From Gammaproteobacteria bacterium (GTDB lineage: Bacteria > Pseudomonadota > Gammaproteobacteria > JAUZRS01): DNA of 33,829 nucleotides. The number at the start of each line of letters is the position of its first letter. Position 1 is the first letter of the stretch. The notes beneath the pieces were generated by a model, which saw only the letters and a program-made list of their open reading frames with translations, did no database searches and had not been told where the DNA came from. Positions 24,480-30,846 of the stretch are shown one piece after another. Position numbers and translations under genes: made by a program. The stretch spans positions 1 through 33,829 of the forward strand of contig JAUZRS010000306.1 in assembly GCA_030950195.1 (NCBI GenBank). The letters are read 5' to 3'.

Positions 24480-24599
24480 CTGGATGTATCTGGTAGGTTG
24501 GGGTGATAACCCCAACGAACATCCATTGTGGGTATTTTATGTTGGGGTTGCCACCCCAACCTACGAATTGGGTTACTTAACAAGTCTTATGGTTTGTAT
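24480..24599. repeat. 120-bp palindromic repeat, copy B
   Basis: Same element as copy A (118 of 120 bases identical), 2,112 bp downstream. It is preceded by an extra small inverted repeat, GTGAAT (24461-24466) and ATTCAC (24475-24480), not found before copy A. Together with 24401-24688 it makes up the only non-coding stretch between the antitoxin gene and the MscS gene; nothing else is recognised there. Confidence 0.85.
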
Positions 24600-24688
24600 T
24601 CCCTGACCCCAATTGAAAATGGCTGACAAGTGAACAGAGTAAGTTGTTTTTTCCTGTGATTGTGTAACCATCATGGCAAATAACAACG

Positions 24689-26029
24689 ATGGGGCAGGGT
24701 ATGGAGCAGTGGTTAGAGCCGCAGTGGTGGCAGCAACTTTATCAACTGGCGATGCAGTGGTGGGTGCAGACGGTGATGGTTCCCGCCACCTTAATCCAGC
24801 TGGTTTTAATGGTGATCAGCTTTTTGGTGGCTCGCCGCCTAGAACCCACGGTTAATCAATTTCTGGCTCGCCTCAAACAGCGTGGCCGTCATCTGCCCGC
24901 TTTTCAAACCTTAATGACGGCCTTAATGGCCATCAGCTTGCCGCTGATCTGGGTGATCATGCAGTGGTTGGCCATCACGGTGGCCGAACAGATGCTGTGG
25001 TCGCACTCCTTAATGACCACGATTAGCAGTCTTCTGGCCGCTTGGGTGGTGATTCGCCTCGCCTCTCATTGGTTGGATAATCCCGTTTGGTCACGCCTGT
25101 TTGCTCTGGTTGCGTGGAGCATTGCGGCGTTGAATATTTTGGCGCTGTTGCCGCAAGCCAAAGCCCTGTTGGACGGTGTGGCCTTGAGTGCGGGTGATAT
25201 TCGGGTTTCTGCTTTAACCGTGATTCAGGGCTTTATTGTCATGGGTTTGCTGCTTTGGTTGGCCATTAGCCTAACTGGAGTGATTGAAAAACAGCTGCGC
25301 AGCTCCGCTTCCATCAGCCCTGCTGCGCGGGTGTTGATCAGTAAGTTTGTCCGTATTGCGCTGATTTCAGCGGCGATTATTTTCTCGCTGGATAATTTGG
25401 GCATTGATCTAACCGCTTTGGCGGTCTTTTCCGGTGCGCTGGCGGTGGGGCTGGGGTTTGGTCTGCAGAAGATTTTTTCCAATCTGGTCAGTGGCGTGAT
25501 TTTGTTGTTGGATAAGTCGATCAAACCAGGTGATGTGATCGCTCTGGGTGCAACTTACGGTTGGATCAATCATTTGGGGGCGCGTTACGTTTCGGTGGTT
25601 ACCCGCGATGGGGTGGAGCACTTGATCCCCAATGAGGAGCTGATTACGCAGCGAGTGGAGAATTGGACGCATACGGATAATTTTATTCGATTAAAAATTC
25701 CCGTCAGTGTCTCTTATCAGACCGATCCGCGCCAAGCGATGCGGCTCTGTGTGGAAGCGGCGCAGATGGTGCCGAGGGTGTTGCTTGATCCAGAACCGAC
25801 GTGCCAGTTACGCGGTTTTGGTGACAGCGCCTTGAATCTGGAGCTGCGCCTCTGGATGGAAGATCCCGAAAACGGCCGAGGCAATTTGATCAGTGAGGTA
25901 CTGCTCAATGTTTGGGATCGTTTTAAAGAGCATGGCATTGAGATCCCTTACCCACAACAGGATCTGCACCTACGTTCGATGCCAACAGGTTTGGCAGAGG
26001 TTTCATTACTGCCTACTTCTGGAAGCTGA
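24689..26029 (+). CDS. MscS-family mechanosensitive channel
   Basis: 446 residues. The N-terminal half holds about five membrane helices (near 30-48, 75-98, 105-125, 135-155, 185-210) and the pore helix follows: F-S-G-A-L-A-V-G-L-G-F-G-L-Q-K-I-F-S-N-L-V-S-G, with the Ala/Gly packing pattern and the G-x-x-x-x-x-x-N-x-x-S-G end typical of MscS TM3. The beta domain includes D-K-S-I-K-P-G-D-V-I and R-D-G-V-E-H-L-I-P-N-E. The extended N-terminus makes it an intermediate-size member rather than the short MscS form. It should open under membrane tension to release solutes. The start is uncertain (ATG at 24689 or 24701; neither has a clear ribosome-binding site). It overlaps the convergent FGE gene by 17 nt. 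Confidence 0.92.
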   Translation: MGQGMEQWLEPQWWQQLYQLAMQWWVQTVMVPATLIQLVLMVISFLVARRLEPTVNQFLARLKQRGRHLPAFQTLMTALMAISLPLIWVIMQWLAITVAEQMLWSHSLMTTISSLLAAWVVIRLASHWLDNPVWSRLFALVAWSIAALNILALLPQAKALLDGVALSAGDIRVSALTVIQGFIVMGLLLWLAISLTGVIEKQLRSSASISPAARVLISKFVRIALISAAIIFSLDNLGIDLTALAVFSGALAVGLGFGLQKIFSNLVSGVILLLDKSIKPGDVIALGATYGWINHLGARYVSVVTRDGVEHLIPNEELITQRVENWTHTDNFIRLKIPVSVSYQTDPRQAMRLCVEAAQMVPRVLLDPEPTCQLRGFGDSALNLELRLWMEDPENGRGNLISEVLLNVWDRFKEHGIEIPYPQQDLHLRSMPTGLAEVSLLPTSGS

Positions 26030-27245
26030 CGTTGATCTGATCGGGGGTGGGGACAATTTCACCGCTGGGCGGAATCACGATGCGCAGACCGGCAAACAGA
26101 GTGCGGTTGGTGGGATCGGCAAAGTGGCGATAACTGGCTCGGCGTAGGGCTTTTTGGGTGTGCAGTGCGCCGCCTTTGAGGGTGACGTTGTTCTGCTCAA
26201 AATGAACCTCTGACAGGTGGGTATCGGGTCTGGCCTGAAAGCCTTCGTAGGGATGGAAGGAATTGCTGCACCACTCCCAAACGCGCCCTGTGTCTTGCAA
26301 CTCGCCGCTGCGCGCCGCCATCTCCCACTGGAACTCGTGGGGCAAAATTGCCCCTTGGAACGGTTCGTAACGCTCGCTCAACCAATTTACAAAGGCTTGT
26401 GATTCGTGCTGGTTGATGCCCATCACCGGCGCTAAACCATCCAGCTCGTAAGGGCCGTTGATCCCCAGTGCGTACCAATTCTGATGTTTGTCCTGCCGCC
26501 AGTGATTGGGGGCGTTGACCTTGTTTTGTTGCTGCCATTGCCAGCCTTGTTGGCTCCAGAGGTGTTGATTTTGATAGCCGCCTTGCTGGATAAAGAGGTG
26601 GTAGGCGCTGTTGTGAATCGGGTGCGTGGCGATGCGAAAGGCGCTTAATTCTACTTGCTGCACAGGCCGTTCGTTGTCGTAGGCTTCCGCTGCGTTTTTA
26701 TTGCCGATGAGGTAGACGCCACGGGGAACCTCTTTAAAGTAGATCGGCGGTGTTTGTGCGGGCAGAGGCTCTTTGGCTTGGTAAGGTTCGGCGTTGTTTT
26801 GCGCTTTTTGATTCAATACGGCCAAAATGGCTTCGTAGTTTTTACTCAGCTCTTGCAGGATCAGGTGGTAAATAAAATCGTTTTCCAGCAGTGGGTGCTG
26901 GGGTAACTGCTTGGGGTTGGCGAGCCACATGAGGTGTTGTTCGAAACGTTCGTGTCCCCAGTTGAGTAGGTGATCTTTGGGTGGCAGCTTTGTGCCTTGC
27001 CGTTGAAGCGACGTGTTACCGGGAGTGAAGAGCGTCTGTACGGGGCGGGTGTAGCGATCATCGCCTTGAATCATCTCTTGTAGGTAGAGGGCTTCAAGGT
27101 AGACCGAGCGACCATAATACCAGCCGATGGGGCTGAGCTGTGGGTGAAACTGGCGATTGCAATCGCTGTCTTGCAAGGGTTCTAAAAGATGATTGAGGGA
27201 GTCGTGCAGATTGGATATTTGTCCTAGCAGGTGGCTTTGGCTCAT
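26013..27245 (-). CDS. DinB-like/FGE-sulfatase domain protein, EgtB-like, metal site degenerate
   Basis: 410 residues from ATG at 27245 (the longer TTG frame is rejected). Residues 8-145 resemble the DinB-like part of EgtB and residues 165-395 are a formylglycine-generating-enzyme (FGE/SUMF1) fold: P-R-G-V-Y-L-I-G, D-N-E-R-P-V-Q-Q-V, T-H-P-I-H-N-S-A-Y, G-R-V-W-E-W-C-S-N-S and L-K-G-G-A. In EgtB the iron ligands are one His in a S-P-x-x-W-x-x-x-H segment and an H-x-x-x-H-x-E. Here the equivalents appear to be R46 (S-P-I-G-W-Y-Y-G-R) and Y126/L130 (Y-H-L-I-L-Q-E). So it is probably not an ergothioneine or ovothiol synthase. No methyltransferase gene (EgtD) is adjacent. True function unknown. 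Confidence 0.75.
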   Translation of the reverse strand: MSQSHLLGQISNLHDSLNHLLEPLQDSDCNRQFHPQLSPIGWYYGRSVYLEALYLQEMIQGDDRYTRPVQTLFTPGNTSLQRQGTKLPPKDHLLNWGHERFEQHLMWLANPKQLPQHPLLENDFIYHLILQELSKNYEAILAVLNQKAQNNAEPYQAKEPLPAQTPPIYFKEVPRGVYLIGNKNAAEAYDNERPVQQVELSAFRIATHPIHNSAYHLFIQQGGYQNQHLWSQQGWQWQQQNKVNAPNHWRQDKHQNWYALGINGPYELDGLAPVMGINQHESQAFVNWLSERYEPFQGAILPHEFQWEMAARSGELQDTGRVWEWCSNSFHPYEGFQARPDTHLSEVHFEQNNVTLKGGALHTQKALRRASYRHFADPTNRTLFAGLRIVIPPSGEIVPTPDQINVSFQK

Positions 27246-27373
27246 GCGGATGTCTACGCTTTTTCTGATTGAAAAGAGAGGCCATCTTAGCAAAAAAACC
27301 AGCCTATGAAGGCGGTCTGCTTTGTTTATAAAGATGCACTTACTTTTTCAGCTTTGACGAGACAAAACACAGT

Positions 27374-27772
27374 TTACAAGGCGACAGTACAGGAGGGCAG
27401 TGGTTTATTAAGGCGCTGGTTGCGTTTAGAATTAACCGTATTGATGTGATGATTTTGATTCTTTTCACTGTGTAAAGCGGCGTTGACCGCAGCGAGTGGA
27501 TCCTCATCATAATTTTGTTCTAATTTTGTGGGGGGGGATGCAATATTTCTGTGATGTTGTGGAGAGTCGCTTGCCAGCAGTGTCAATATTTGGGTGCTGA
27601 TCCAGAGCGCTAGACCTAAGTTGATGATGATTCCATTAGAGTGACTCATGCTATAGATCAAGGTTGTTAATCCACCTAGCCACATTAAGGCAGCGGGTAG
27701 GGCGGTTTTGAGACCATGCTGTTGATAGATTGAACGAAGGGGAAATACGAGTGTTTGAACTGTGTTTTTCAT
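27374..27772 (-). CDS. Small membrane protein, paralogue of the upstream neighbour
   Basis: 132 residues. Two membrane helices are likely near 23-45 (A-A-L-M-W-L-G-G-L-T-T-L-I-Y-S) and 47-66 (I-I-I-N-L-G-L-A-L-W-I), followed by a polar tail. Shared with the gene at 27927-28325: M-K-N-x-V-Q at the start, Y-Q-x-H-G-L-(K/R)-T-A near 17-26, N-P-L-A-A-V / D-P-L-A-A-V and L-P-S-C-x-x-A at the end, and the same length. GGAG seven bases before the ATG supports the start. No known family recognised. It lies downstream on the same strand as its paralogue, separated by 154 bp; it has its own upstream TATAAA (minus, 27852-27857). Confidence 0.7.
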   Translation of the reverse strand: MKNTVQTLVFPLRSIYQQHGLKTALPAALMWLGGLTTLIYSMSHSNGIIINLGLALWISTQILTLLASDSPQHHRNIASPPTKLEQNYDEDPLAAVNAALHSEKNQNHHINTVNSKRNQRLNKPLPSCTVAL

Positions 27773-27926
27773 GATCTTACTCCAAGAGGTCGGTGTGGAG
27801 AGAGATACTAGCGAAGGGGTCTCACCGATTTGTCACTAAGACGGTGCTTTTTTTATAGGCATGATGAGGGAGAGAGAGGATGGCAAGGCTTGAAATAAAG
27901 CAGCTCAGTTGAGTGATCGGTTAACT

Positions 27927-28325
27927 TTAATGCGCGATGGGACAAGAAGGCAATTTAGTGTGGTTCAACCCTTTGCGCAAAACGGCGCTGGCTTTCAGTT
28001 TTAGGTAACGACGGTAGCTGAAGCGTGCATTTTCGTGACCGAGGGCGGCTTTGACTGCTGCCAAAGGATTTTCACTGTATGAGGTTTTGGCCATGTGTGC
28101 TGTTTTATGGCTCGGTACGTTGGTGGCGAGTAAACCCAGCGCCTGAGAGATGATCCAAAGTGACAGACCCAAACCGGCGGTCAGCTCGCTCAGGGTGTGC
28201 AGGCCTTGCACCATGGTCACTAAGCCGCTTAACCAGACGATGGCAATGGGGGCGGCGGTTCTTAGGCCGTGCATTTGATAGGTTTTGTACGCAGGGACTA
28301 AAATGTGTTGGACGATGTTTTTCAT
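27927..28325 (-). CDS. Small membrane protein, paralogue of the downstream neighbour
   Basis: 132 residues from ATG at 28325, where AGAGGA sits about seven bases upstream; nine further codons in the longer frame are rejected. Two membrane helices are likely near 23-45 (I-A-I-V-W-L-S-G-L-V-T-M-V-Q-G) and 47-68 (G-L-G-L-S-L-W-I-I-S-Q-A). The polar C-terminal half contains N-P-L-A-A-V-K-A-A-L and the basic region R-Y-L-K-L-K-A, and ends K-L-P-S-C-P-I-A-H. With its neighbour this indicates a tandem duplication. It is divergent from nhaA. The conserved LPSC ending is unusual and may be functional. Confidence 0.7.
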   Translation of the reverse strand: MKNIVQHILVPAYKTYQMHGLRTAAPIAIVWLSGLVTMVQGLHTLSELTAGLGLSLWIISQALGLLATNVPSHKTAHMAKTSYSENPLAAVKAALGHENARFSYRRYLKLKASAVLRKGLNHTKLPSCPIAH

Positions 28326-28546
28326 TTTTTTTCCTCTTCCTTTGATCTGCAAAGCTGTTGTTGTGTTTTCTGCTTTGCTGTTGAGCTTATTTAAGCAGAT
28401 TCACGTTGGTTTGATGGGAACCGCTTCACAAAAACAGCACCTTTAAATATTGAACCTTGATCTCGGTCGCAAAATTTAGCTTCTTGGGTGAGCCATGTGG
28501 CGGTTTGTTACACTGTGCCAACAAGAATAGACGAGGTGGAGAGATC

Positions 28547-29908
28547 ATGAGTAACAGAGACGCAACAGCACAGGCCGCTGAGCACACGGCTCCTTGGGAG
28601 CAGGGGTTTGATAAGGTGGTGACGCCGTTTGAGGAGTTTATTTACGAAGAGAGCTCCAGTGGTCTGCTGTTGATGATCTGTACCGTGATCGCTCTGATTT
28701 GCGTCAACACGGCGCTGGCACACAGCTATGAGCATTTTTTCCATCAAAGCTTTTCTATTTCGGTGGCCGGTTGGACCTTGGAGCACACCCTGCATCACTG
28801 GATTAACGATGGTTTGATGGCGCTGTTTTTCTTTGTGGTGGGGCTGGAGATCAAGCGCGAGGTGCTGGTGGGGGAGCTTTCCAGTATGAAACAGGCCATT
28901 TTGCCGGTGGTGGCCGCCATCGGTGGCATGGTGGTTCCGGCGGCGCTGTTTGTCTGGATGACGCAGGGTGATGTGTCTGTGCTCGGTTGGGGTATTCCGA
29001 TGGCGACGGATCTGGCCTTTGCGGTGGGGATTTTGGTTTTGCTGGGTAAACATGTTCCCCATGCGCTGCTGAGCTTTTTGGTCGGTTTAGCCATTGTGGA
29101 TGATCTCGGTGGGGTAATGGTGATTGCCATTTTCTACACCGAACAGATTTTCTGGATGCCGTTGCTGGTGGCGGGGCTGCTGTTGCTGCTGTTGATCGGT
29201 TTTAACCGTTTTGGCATCTCTAAGCCGCTGCCCTATTTTATTGTCGGTTTGGGCCTGTGGCTGGCGATGATGGAGTCCGGTGTACACGCCACCTTGGCGG
29301 GGATTTTGACCGCGTGGACGATTCCCGCTCGATCTAAGTCGTCACCGCAAAAATTCAGCCTGCACATGCGGGAACTGTTGGATCGCTTTGATGGTGCCTG
29401 TAAGGGCGGTTCGAATTTGATGAACAATCCAGAGCAACATGCGCTGTTGCAAACCTTTGAACATGGCATCCATAAGGTAGAGACACCGCTGCAACGTTTG
29501 GAACACAGTATGCATATGCCGGTGGCGTTTTTGATCATTCCGTTGTTTGCCTTGGCCAATGCGGGTATTCCGATCAATTTTAGCGAGCTGGGTAATATCT
29601 TCGCTCAGCCAGTAACGCAAGGGGTGATGTTGGGTTTGGTGCTGGGTAAATTTATCGGCATTGCTTTGGTAACATTGCTGGCGGTCAAACTGGGCATTGG
29701 TGAGCTGCCACGAGGGACTAACAGCCGCCACATTATTGGTTTAGGTCTGTTGGGAGGGATCGGTTTTACGATGTCGATCTTTATTGCGGAGCTGGGTTTT
29801 CAGTCGATGCCAGATCAATTGTTACTGGCAAAGACGGGGATTTTGTTTGCGTCGCTTTTTGCAGGTGTGGCGGGTTACTTGTGGTTGCGGTTTTTTTGTA
29901 AACGTTAA
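28547..29908 (+). CDS. nhaA: Na+/H+ antiporter NhaA
   Basis: 453 residues from ATG at 28547, with GGAGAG six bases upstream; 30 codons of a longer frame are rejected. Motifs of NhaA are intact: A-T-D-L-A-F-A (Asp equivalent to D133), A-I-V-D-D-L-G (the D163/D164 pair that binds Na+ and protons) and G-I-G-F-T-M-S-I-F-I-A in the C-terminal helices. The N-terminal 45 residues are an extension with no match to E. coli NhaA. It expels Na+ in exchange for protons. It has no operon partner. A sodium-regulated nhaR gene is not present in the window. Confidence 0.95.
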   Translation: MSNRDATAQAAEHTAPWEQGFDKVVTPFEEFIYEESSSGLLLMICTVIALICVNTALAHSYEHFFHQSFSISVAGWTLEHTLHHWINDGLMALFFFVVGLEIKREVLVGELSSMKQAILPVVAAIGGMVVPAALFVWMTQGDVSVLGWGIPMATDLAFAVGILVLLGKHVPHALLSFLVGLAIVDDLGGVMVIAIFYTEQIFWMPLLVAGLLLLLLIGFNRFGISKPLPYFIVGLGLWLAMMESGVHATLAGILTAWTIPARSKSSPQKFSLHMRELLDRFDGACKGGSNLMNNPEQHALLQTFEHGIHKVETPLQRLEHSMHMPVAFLIIPLFALANAGIPINFSELGNIFAQPVTQGVMLGLVLGKFIGIALVTLLAVKLGIGELPRGTNSRHIIGLGLLGGIGFTMSIFIAELGFQSMPDQLLLAKTGILFASLFAGVAGYLWLRFFCKR

Positions 29909-30012
29909 ATCAGGCCGCTGATGACGCTGCTGATCAGTTTGATCGTAACGAGGGTCAGAAGTAAGAAGGTGCCACGGCTGGTCCAGAGTAGAGCGGTGTT
30001 TTGCTGTTTCAT
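29905..30012 (-). CDS. Possible 35-residue single-helix membrane peptide
   Basis: An open frame of 36 codons begins at ATG 30012 and ends at TAA 29905-29907, overlapping the nhaA stop by 4 bases. It encodes M-K-Q-Q-N-T-A-L-L-W-T-S-R-G, then the hydrophobic stretch T-F-L-L-L-T-L-V-T-I-K-L-I and S-S-V-I-S-G-L-I. GAGGA lies about ten bases upstream, slightly far. The two-part structure, a polar start followed by one membrane helix, is typical of small membrane proteins. No family is recognised and it could be chance. Confidence 0.4.
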   Translation of the reverse strand: MKQQNTALLWTSRGTFLLLTLVTIKLISSVISGLI

Positions 30013-30230
30013 GTTTTTATTATCCTCAAGGGTCTGTCTGTTGTTGGTGCGTCATGTCGTTCGATGGGGTTAGTTTATAAACGCTGGGGAGGGTGTGCTG
30101 AGGTCTGGGTCACATGTTTTGTGCCAATCGCTTCACAGAAAAGGTGATTAACTGTTTGAGTTTCTTTGTTTTTTTAGGGAGTGATGCTGTTTTTCTGATG
30201 AGTGGGCGGTAAAGAATGGATGATGCAATG
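30013..30230. other. Intergenic region, no gene recognised
   Basis: Apart from the possible ribosome-binding site of the small reading frame at 29905-30012 and a TATAAA-like box on the minus strand near 30073-30081, I see no gene, RNA or repeat here. The stretch from 30231 to 30351 is filled by two hairpin repeats. Confidence 0.5.
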
Positions 30231-30263
30231 TGTAGGGGCAGACCTGTGTGTCTGCCCTTTTTT
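30231..30263 (+). repeat. Hairpin repeat (GTAGGGGC type), forward copy, also terminator-like
   Basis: GGGCAGAC (30236-30243) pairs perfectly with GTCTGCCC (30250-30257) around CTGTGT, and six T follow (30258-30263). It is a relative, in opposite orientation, of the hairpin at 30318-30343. The T-run would make it a plus-strand terminator, but no plus-strand gene ends nearby except nhaA 320 bp away. Confidence 0.7.
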
Positions 30264-30317
30264 GGTGATGGGTATTTTTATGGCGGTTGATTTTAAAGGC
30301 GCACAGGTGGTTTGAAA

Positions 30318-30343
30318 GGGCGCACACATAGGTGCGCCCCTAC
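30318..30343 (-). repeat. Hairpin repeat (GTAGGGGC type), reverse copy
   Basis: GGGCGCAC (30318-30325) pairs with GTGCGCCC (30332-30339), and CTAC follows. Read on the minus strand it starts GTAGGGGCGCACC and has TATGTGT in the loop region, against GTAGGGGCAGACC and TGTGTGT in the forward copy. The stem bases that differ are changed on both sides, keeping the pairing. It may also terminate the DUF4402 operon, whose last gene ends 9 bp away. Confidence 0.65.
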
Positions 30344-30351
30344 TACGGAGG

Positions 30352-30846
30352 TTATGTACAGGTGTTGTTGGTTGCATTGTAGGTGCAACTGGTGACGGTG
30401 ACGCTGAAGTTTTGCGTTTGACTGCCTGAGTTGTTGGTTTGCAAATCTAAGATGCCGCCAATATAAAATATTGTGCTGGTGCTGTTGTTTGGGATCTGTA
30501 ATGGGCTGGTGGGTACGGTGTAGGTAATGTCTCCGTTGGATATGATGGAGGCCACAGTGAAAGCCTCTCCCATCGTGCCGGTGACGGTGCATTTGCCGCG
30601 CTGGGCTGCGGTTGGATTATTGGCGCTGTTGAGGGGCAGTAAGTTTCCAGTGCTACTGGCATTGCCGGTGAAAATGGGAATGTCTGAGGTGAGATTTAGC
30701 GTGACGCTGGCCGCTGCATTCGAAACTGGCGCGATGATGGTACCAAACTGCAAATTTTGATCGCAACTGATCGTAATGGCATTGGCTTGTGCGCTGGCGA
30801 AGATCAGCAGTGTGCTGAGTAGGGTGATTGGGATTATGAAGGTCAT
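30352..30846 (-). CDS. DUF4402 secreted protein, probable fibre subunit
   Basis: 164 residues. Residues 1-23 form a signal peptide (I-T-L-L-S-T-L-L-I-F-A-S-A-Q-A-N-A). The mature part is Ser/Thr/Asn-rich with the DUF4402 pattern: L-Q-F-G-T-I-I-A-P near 33-41, R-G-K-C-T-V-T-G near 83-90, E-A-F-T-V-A-S, I-F-Y-I-G-G-I-L-D-L and a final C-T-Y-N-A-T-N-N-T-C-T. The cysteines (29, 85, 154 and 163 approximately) allow two disulfides. DUF4402 proteins are encoded next to chaperone and usher-like genes and are presumed surface-fibre subunits. The ATG overlaps the usher stop as ATGA. Confidence 0.75.
   Translation of the reverse strand: MTFIIPITLLSTLLIFASAQANAITISCDQNLQFGTIIAPVSNAAASVTLNLTSDIPIFTGNASSTGNLLPLNSANNPTAAQRGKCTVTGTMGEAFTVASIISNGDITYTVPTSPLQIPNNSTSTIFYIGGILDLQTNNSGSQTQNFSVTVTSCTYNATNNTCT

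Noticed and set aside
27823-27854. CACCG/CGGTG hairpin followed by seven T on the plus strand
   Set aside because: Only five base pairs with a 14-nt loop and no plus-strand gene upstream to terminate.
28349-28378. GCAAAGC / GCTTTGC inverted repeat upstream of the small membrane-protein gene
   Set aside because: Seven-bp arms 16 nt apart with no regulator gene nearby and no matching site before the paralogue; may be chance.
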